9,870 nt of DNA from JBIKLM01 sp044375105 (GTDB lineage Bacteria > Planctomycetota > UBA1135 > GCA-002686595), in contig JBILNK010000161.1 of the NCBI GenBank assembly GCA_044375105.1, positions 1 to 9,870 of the forward strand. The letters are read 5' to 3'. Positions within the stretch are counted from its first letter, which is position 1; every line of letters begins with the position of its first letter. The notes beneath the pieces are model-generated. The model worked only from the letters and a program-made list of their open reading frames with translations. It did not search any database and had not been told where the DNA came from. A program made the translations under genes and the position numbers. Shown in pieces: positions 5,854 through 9,870 of this stretch.

Positions 5854-6963
5854 GTGTCGGATCGCCCCAAACACGTCGCCGAGATCGAGAACTTCGTCGC
5901 GCTGACCATGGACCTGGCCGCCGGACGGCTGGAATGGAAGTCGCGGCCTTACTACCTCGAGTACTCGACCAATTCGGCCTGCAACCTGCGCTGCATCATG
6001 TGCAGCCAGGTGGACAACCCGCCGGTGGTCTCGACGCCCCTGGCCAAACAGGGCCCGCTGCTGGAGGAGCTGTTCGCCCTGGCCACCCTCTGGACGCCGT
6101 CGGCCACGAGCGAACCGCTGCTCAACAACCTGGAGCGCCTCTGGCCGCTGATCGAGAAGAACGGCATCTACCTGGACATCATCACCAACGCGATGCTGCT
6201 GACCCCGGAGGTGCTGGACCGCCTGCTGCCGCGACTGCATCGCTTGACCCTTTCGATCGACAGCCACAAGAAAGAGGTCTTCGAGAAACTGCGCGCTCCC
6301 GCCGACTTCGACCGGGTGGTGACCCACGCTCGCTACGCCGCCGCCGCCTGCCAGCGCGCCAGCGTGCCCGTGATCTTCCACATGGTCCTGGCGATCGATT
6401 GCCTGCCCGACCTCGAAGACTACGTGGACTTCGTAGCCGACCTGGGCGGCAAACACATCACCGTGCTCGAGCTGCTCAACAGCAGCTCGAACTTCGCCGC
6501 CCTCGACCCCTTCTCGCGGATGAGCGAAGCGGAGATCCGCGAGCGTCTCGAAGCCATGCGGGCCCGCGCGGAACAGCGCCGGGTGACGGTGCTGTTCGAG
6601 GTCCATGAGCCTCTCGGCGGCGAATACCGCTACGGCGCAGCGGACACGCGCATCCAGTCTGGCGCGGTGCTGGAGATGATGCACTCCGAGCTGGCCATCG
6701 GACACGCCGGTTTCTGCCCGATGGTCATGGGCTATTTCAAGGTCGAGCCAGACGGCAAAGCCTACCCCTGCTGCCGGGCACCGCGGGAACTGGAGCTCGG
6801 CAACGTCTTGACCCAAGGCTTCGAGGCGGTCTGGAACGGGGCCCCGATGCAGCGGCTGCGCGAGCGCATGTTCAGGGGCGACTATCCCGACTCCTGCAAG
6901 GGCTGCGTGGTCCTGGATGGCCCCCGCTGGCGCGCCCAAGCCCGGCAGCGGGGTTCGGGCTGA
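5854..6963 (+). CDS. Radical SAM protein with SPASM-like C-terminal domain
   Basis: A 369-residue radical enzyme that should cleave S-adenosylmethionine at a [4Fe-4S] cluster. Start is GTG, chosen for the GAGG seven bases upstream. The SAM cluster motif CNLRCIMC supplies C43, C47 and C50, after the typical lead YLEYSTNSAC. ATSEPLLNN (residues 84-92) stands in place of the usual GGEPLL, and LTLSIDSH (131-138) in place of SIDG. The C-terminal region has C288, the DGKAYPCC segment with C306 and C307, ELGNVLTQGFEAVWNG, and C348/C351. This is the layout of a SPASM or twitch auxiliary-cluster domain. Relatives modify peptides, proteins, sugars or small molecules. No precursor-peptide gene is adjacent, so the substrate cannot be named. 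It sits between the zinc-ribbon gene (60 bases upstream) and a convergent phosphatase gene. Confidence 0.9.
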   Translation: MSDRPKHVAEIENFVALTMDLAAGRLEWKSRPYYLEYSTNSACNLRCIMCSQVDNPPVVSTPLAKQGPLLEELFALATLWTPSATSEPLLNNLERLWPLIEKNGIYLDIITNAMLLTPEVLDRLLPRLHRLTLSIDSHKKEVFEKLRAPADFDRVVTHARYAAAACQRASVPVIFHMVLAIDCLPDLEDYVDFVADLGGKHITVLELLNSSSNFAALDPFSRMSEAEIRERLEAMRARAEQRRVTVLFEVHEPLGGEYRYGAADTRIQSGAVLEMMHSELAIGHAGFCPMVMGYFKVEPDGKAYPCCRAPRELELGNVLTQGFEAVWNGAPMQRLRERMFRGDYPDSCKGCVVLDGPRWRAQARQRGSG

Positions 6964-7000
6964 TGGACACGCGGCTCGCCGATCCGACGCCCGTTTGACC

Positions 7001-7051
7001 CGGGGGGCAGGGGGGGGCCAGCACTAGGGAGCGACGGCCCTGCCGCCCCCG
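7001..7051. terminator. Hairpin between convergent genes, possible two-way terminator
   Basis: The arm cggggggcag (7001-7010) pairs with ctgc (7040-7043) plus cccccg (7046-7051), with two unpaired bases (7044-7045) on the right arm. Two more G-C pairs can form inside. It lies in the 108-base gap between two genes that run towards each other, where a terminator serving both is expected. T tracts are lacking on both sides. Confidence 0.4.
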
Positions 7052-7071
7052 GGCGCGCCCGCCCCCATCGA

Positions 7072-7926
7072 TCAGGGAAACAGCTCCTCGATCAGGTCGG
7101 CGATCGCATCGCTGTTGCAACTGCCGATTTGCCGCCGGGCCGCGGCTACGACCTCGGGGCTGGCAGCCCCCATGGCGACCCCCATTCCTGCAGCGGTCAG
7201 CATAGGGATGTCGTTGCCCGCATCGCCGACCGCTACCACGGCCTGGGCTGGGATCGAGAGCTCTTCCTCGAGGTACCGCAGGGCCTCTCCCTTGCCACGG
7301 CAGGGCGGCTGGACGTCGACCACGCTCAGGGGGCTGTCGCGGTGCGTGGCCAGCAGGTTGAGCGGGAAATCGGTCAGGTAGATCGGCATCGACAAAGCGT
7401 CGTCGAGCGCCTTCGAAAAGGCTCGCGTCTCGCCATGCCGCGACGAAAACAAGGTGATGCGGATCACGTACTCCCGCGGCAGGCGATCGAAGGGGGTCAG
7501 ATGCAGCTCCTCCAACCGGCTCAGGGCGCTCAACTCGATCGCATCACGCGGTGGGGTGGCGAATTTGCCCCCCCGTTGCATGACGACGCATTGCAGCCCG
7601 TGCGCCTCAGCGAAGGCCAAGGTGCGCTCTACGGCGCGATTGCTGAGCACGCGCTCCTCGATCAGCTCATCCCGGCGCGGACACCACAGGGCTGCGCCGT
7701 TGTAGACGACGCAGGGCAAGCGCACACCCAGCTCGCGGGCCACGGCTCGCGTGCCGGCTTCCGAGCGTCCGGTGGCGATCTGCACCGCCACCCCGCGATC
7801 GACCAGGTCCGCAAGGGCCGCCACGACACGGGGCCTGACCGCTCCGTCGTCGGCGACCAGGGTTCCATCGAGGTCGAGCACCAGGGCCCGGTAGGCACCG
7901 GCGCGGGGAAGCGGAGCGACTGACAT
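7072..7926 (-). CDS. HAD-superfamily phosphatase, Cof/type IIB
   Basis: A 284-residue cytoplasmic hydrolase, expected to remove phosphate from sugar phosphates, nucleotides or similar small molecules through an aspartyl-phosphate intermediate. All four HAD motifs are visible. Motif I is LVLDLDGTL, with nucleophile D18 and acid/base D20. Motif II is ATGRS (T52), followed by VVYNGAALW, typical of this subfamily. Motif III is K212 in CRGKGEALRYL. Motif IV is GDAGNDIPML (D235, D239), followed by GVAMGAASPEV. The region between motifs II and III (about 80-200) is the type C2B cap that sets substrate choice. The start MSVAPLPRAG has no Shine-Dalgarno sequence, but a TATCCT box sits nine bases before the ATG. 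The gene faces the radical SAM gene tail to tail. Family is firm and the substrate unknown. Confidence 0.95.
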   Translation of the reverse strand: MSVAPLPRAGAYRALVLDLDGTLVADDGAVRPRVVAALADLVDRGVAVQIATGRSEAGTRAVARELGVRLPCVVYNGAALWCPRRDELIEERVLSNRAVERTLAFAEAHGLQCVVMQRGGKFATPPRDAIELSALSRLEELHLTPFDRLPREYVIRITLFSSRHGETRAFSKALDDALSMPIYLTDFPLNLLATHRDSPLSVVDVQPPCRGKGEALRYLEEELSIPAQAVVAVGDAGNDIPMLTAAGMGVAMGAASPEVVAAARRQIGSCNSDAIADLIEELFP

Positions 7927-7935
7927 GGGCCACAG

Positions 7936-7941
7936 AGGATA
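7936..7941 (-). promoter_or_regulatory. Possible -10 box for a near-leaderless phosphatase transcript
   Basis: On the minus strand TATCCT (four of six matches to TATAAT, with the key TA and final T kept) ends nine bases before the ATG of the HAD gene. With the usual distance to the start point, transcription would begin within a few bases of the ATG. That fits the absence of a Shine-Dalgarno sequence. This is a single weak motif. Confidence 0.25.
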
Positions 7942-8226
7942 CCCCTCGATTGCTCCGCGCCCTTGCCCTCTCGCCCCACAGCAGGCCCGGCCAGCGCCGA
8001 GGTCCGCAGCTCAGCCCTCCGCGGGGCGAGCCTGCGAGCCCAAGCGAGCAGCCGCGAAGCAGCCGCCCGGCCGCCGTTCGAAGGCCACGAGCGCGCGGGC
8101 ACCCGGGAGCCGGCGAGCCTGGCCCCGGCAGGCCGGGTTGGGCGATCGAGTCGGCGCCCCCGGGGAGACCGAGGCGGGGGGGCACCTCGGGCAGGCCACC
8201 CCAGCGCAGCCTCCAAGCCACGCGAG

Positions 8227-8253
8227 CAGCCCGCGCCCCCTGGCCGCGGGCTG
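8227..8253. terminator. Nine-bp G/C hairpin downstream of the repeat-protein gene
   Basis: The arm cagcccgcg (8227-8235) pairs perfectly with cgcgggctg (8245-8253) around a nine-base loop. It lies about 113 bases beyond the stop codon of the minus-strand repeat protein and could end that transcript. There is no T tract in either direction, and hairpins arise easily at this base composition. Confidence 0.3.
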
Positions 8254-8366
8254 GCCCCGCCTGGCCGGAAGCGCAGACGCGCGGATTGGACCGGGGCCGG
8301 CTGGGGCGCGGGCGGAGCCTGGATCCCAGCCGCAGGCCTCGAGGGTCGGCTGCGCGCGGGCGCTCC

Positions 8367-9869
8367 TCAGGGCAGCTCGATGCGGCCCTCGCCTTTCTCG
8401 CCCGCCACGACTTCGAATTCCTTCTCCACCGAGCGGTTGGTCCCAGGCCCCATGCGCTGGCCCGAAACGGTCCAGCGGCCGGGCTCGAGCCCCGTCAGGC
8501 GCACCTGACCCTGCTCGTCACAGGGTTGGAAGCGCGGCTCCCCTTTCGGGCTGCCCTCGGCGGGGCGGGCGATGACCCAGCCTGCCGTGACCGGCTGGCC
8601 GTCGCTGCCCACCAGGCGCACGAGCAACTCGCCCGCCAGGCCCAGGATCAGGTCCGGAACCCGGCGGGTCTCCCCTTCGCTGACCCGCACCGGCTCGCTG
8701 CGGGCCGGTTGGGCCAGGGGCTGCTCGGGCCCCGGCTCGGCGAGCACCTCGAGATCGCGACCAGCGGTCACTCCACGCAGGCGGTAGCGGCCCTCGGTAT
8801 CGGTCCTTGCGGGCTCCGCGGTGGAGCCACCGGCACCGACCAGCGAAGTGCCCCCGGAGCTCACGATGACGCTGCGGCTGATCCGTGTGGTTCCCGCTTC
8901 ATCCTCGGCGCTCTGCACAGCGCGGACGGTGATTCCCTGGACGGGACGCCCCTCACGGTCGACCACGCGACCCTCCAGGATCGCCACCCCCAGATCCAGG
9001 TCGAGTCGGTTCTCGCCCGCCTGGATGCGCAGCGGCACTTCGTGGGGGCCGGAGCGCGACGGCGCCGTGATCACGGCGACATACTCACCGGGCTCGATCG
9101 CCGTCAACCGATAGCGGCCATCGCCGTCGCAGCGAGCCATCGGCTGGCCCATCAGCCAGGGCTGTTCTTCCCCATCCAGCTTGCGCAACGACAGTCCGGC
9201 GCCCGCCAGGACCGCCCCGGACTCGAGGATCCGTCCGCGCAGCTCGGCTTCGGGGGGGGCCACCAAAACCAACTCGGCAGCCTCTCCTTCGTCTACGGAC
9301 AGGACCTCCCCGCGGGCCTGCTTCGGGCCGCCATTCAAGAACAGGATCGCACCCGCCTCCGCTCCGGCGCGTTTCGGCTCGATCCAAAAGCGGTGGGCTC
9401 CCGCCGTCAGGTGCTCGAAGACCGCCTGACCGAGCTCGTCGGTCGTCCGGGTGGTGGTGCGGTCGAACATCGAGAAGACGAACTCTTCTTCCCCGGAGTT
9501 CACCTCCTCGGGTCGCGACTGGATCTTGGCCCCCACCAGGGGTTGCCCCTCCCTAGACTTGGCCAAGATGCGCACGCTGGCGCCGCGCAGCAAGCGCAGC
9601 TCGATCTCGCTGGGCTGTTCCGTTTCGAGCTTCAGCCCTGATCGGGAGAGCATCGCATGGCTCAGCGATTCCACTTCCAGGGTGGCGGTCTGGCCGGCGA
9701 AGGCATTGAAGACCACCCGCCCCTGCTCATCGCTCTCGGCGGTCTGGGGGGCCACCTCGGGGCCAGAGCCCATGGACACGTCATCGTCCAGGACGATCGA
9801 GACGCGGACCATCGAACGGTCCACGCCGCCGTCGCCGGCCGAAAGCGTCACCCGAGCGCCGGCCACGGG
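8367..9869 (-). CDS. Multi-domain carboxypeptidase-regulatory-like repeat protein (5' end outside window)
   Basis: The last 500 codons of a larger protein made of about five consecutive beta-sandwich modules of the CarboxypepD_reg/transthyretin-like kind. Counting from the GTG at 9866, they lie near residues 1-90, 94-200, 206-290, 296-405 and 411-499. Each tends to carry G-x-V/I-x-x-x-x-G-x-P-V-x-G near its start, as in LEGRVVDREGRPVQGITV. A later D-x-x-G-R/Q-Y/V-R-L-x-x-I/L/V-x-x-G follows, as in CDGDGRYRLTAIEPGEY. The frame stays open to the edge, and the edge reads PVAGARVTL, the inside of such a module. The GTG at 9866 is therefore not the start. Such proteins are usually exported adhesion, scaffold or polysaccharide-handling proteins. 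The signal peptide and any catalytic domain would be upstream. A Ser/Gly/Thr insertion lies at about 327-350. The specific role is unknown. Confidence 0.85.
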   Translation of the reverse strand, partial: PVAGARVTLSAGDGGVDRSMVRVSIVLDDDVSMGSGPEVAPQTAESDEQGRVVFNAFAGQTATLEVESLSHAMLSRSGLKLETEQPSEIELRLLRGASVRILAKSREGQPLVGAKIQSRPEEVNSGEEEFVFSMFDRTTTRTTDELGQAVFEHLTAGAHRFWIEPKRAGAEAGAILFLNGGPKQARGEVLSVDEGEAAELVLVAPPEAELRGRILESGAVLAGAGLSLRKLDGEEQPWLMGQPMARCDGDGRYRLTAIEPGEYVAVITAPSRSGPHEVPLRIQAGENRLDLDLGVAILEGRVVDREGRPVQGITVRAVQSAEDEAGTTRISRSVIVSSGGTSLVGAGGSTAEPARTDTEGRYRLRGVTAGRDLEVLAEPGPEQPLAQPARSEPVRVSEGETRRVPDLILGLAGELLVRLVGSDGQPVTAGWVIARPAEGSPKGEPRFQPCDEQGQVRLTGLEPGRWTVSGQRMGPGTNRSVEKEFEVVAGEKGEGRIELP

Positions 9870-9870
9870 G

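Larger units (their letters stand above)
7927..8366. other. 440-base G/C-rich gap without a credible gene
   Basis: Both flanking genes are on the minus strand. All six frames were considered. The long open stretches here translate to Arg/Pro/Gly/Ala-rich text with no family motif, as expected where stop codons are rare by composition. The gap should hold the 3' end of the repeat-protein transcript and the promoter of the phosphatase gene. Apart from the hairpin at 8227-8253 and the TATCCT at 7936-7941, I see no specific element. Confidence 0.5.

Noticed and set aside
5185..6939. 584-residue minus-strand open frame opposite the zinc-ribbon and radical SAM genes
   Set aside because: It is an antisense shadow caused by high G+C. 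The plus-strand genes carry clear catalytic motifs and this frame carries none.
7667..8221. Two overlapping minus-strand open frames (184 residues each) spanning the gap and the start of the HAD gene
   Set aside because: Both run into the HAD gene out of frame and have only composition-driven Arg/Pro/Gly text. The HAD frame has all four catalytic motifs.
7950..9641. 563-residue plus-strand open frame opposite the repeat-protein gene
   Set aside because: The minus-strand protein has repeated module motifs and good domain spacing. The plus-strand translation is compositionally biased with no recognisable domain.

Overview
The window is about two-thirds G+C by eye and carries eight protein genes. 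Six read on the plus strand and two on the minus strand. The organism is a free-living, high-G+C bacterium. Three traits lean towards a planctomycete-type lineage: two adjacent groEL genes running into dnaJ and grpE, several starts without a clear Shine-Dalgarno sequence, and a large protein built of carboxypeptidase-regulatory-like repeats. This placement is an inference. A myxobacterial or other high-G+C lineage cannot be excluded without a tree.

Positions 3-5793 form a protein-folding block. It starts with the 3' two thirds of a groEL with an MDGMDGMDF tail, whose start lies outside the window. A complete second groEL without that tail follows after a 255-base gap. A 354-base hairpin-rich gap leads to dnaJ, then grpE 14 bases later, and then a small FmdB-type zinc-ribbon gene with a long disordered tail. 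GroEL folds proteins in a closed chamber, while DnaJ and GrpE are the two co-chaperones of DnaK. dnaK, groES and hrcA are not in the window, and no CIRCE operator is visible here.

Positions 5854-6963 encode a radical SAM enzyme with a C-terminal SPASM-like cysteine domain, preceded by a possible promoter and a GAGG ribosome-binding site. It converges on a minus-strand HAD-family phosphatase (7072-7926), with a G/C-rich hairpin between the two. A 440-base gap without a credible gene (7927-8366) follows. The window ends inside a minus-strand gene for a multi-domain beta-sandwich repeat protein (8367 to the right edge).

No mobile element, CRISPR array, tRNA, rRNA or prophage feature was seen. 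All eight reading frames end in TGA. I did not find a clearly new system. The points most worth a second look are the divergence of the two groEL copies, the structured leader before dnaJ, and the atypical SAM-binding motif of the radical SAM protein.
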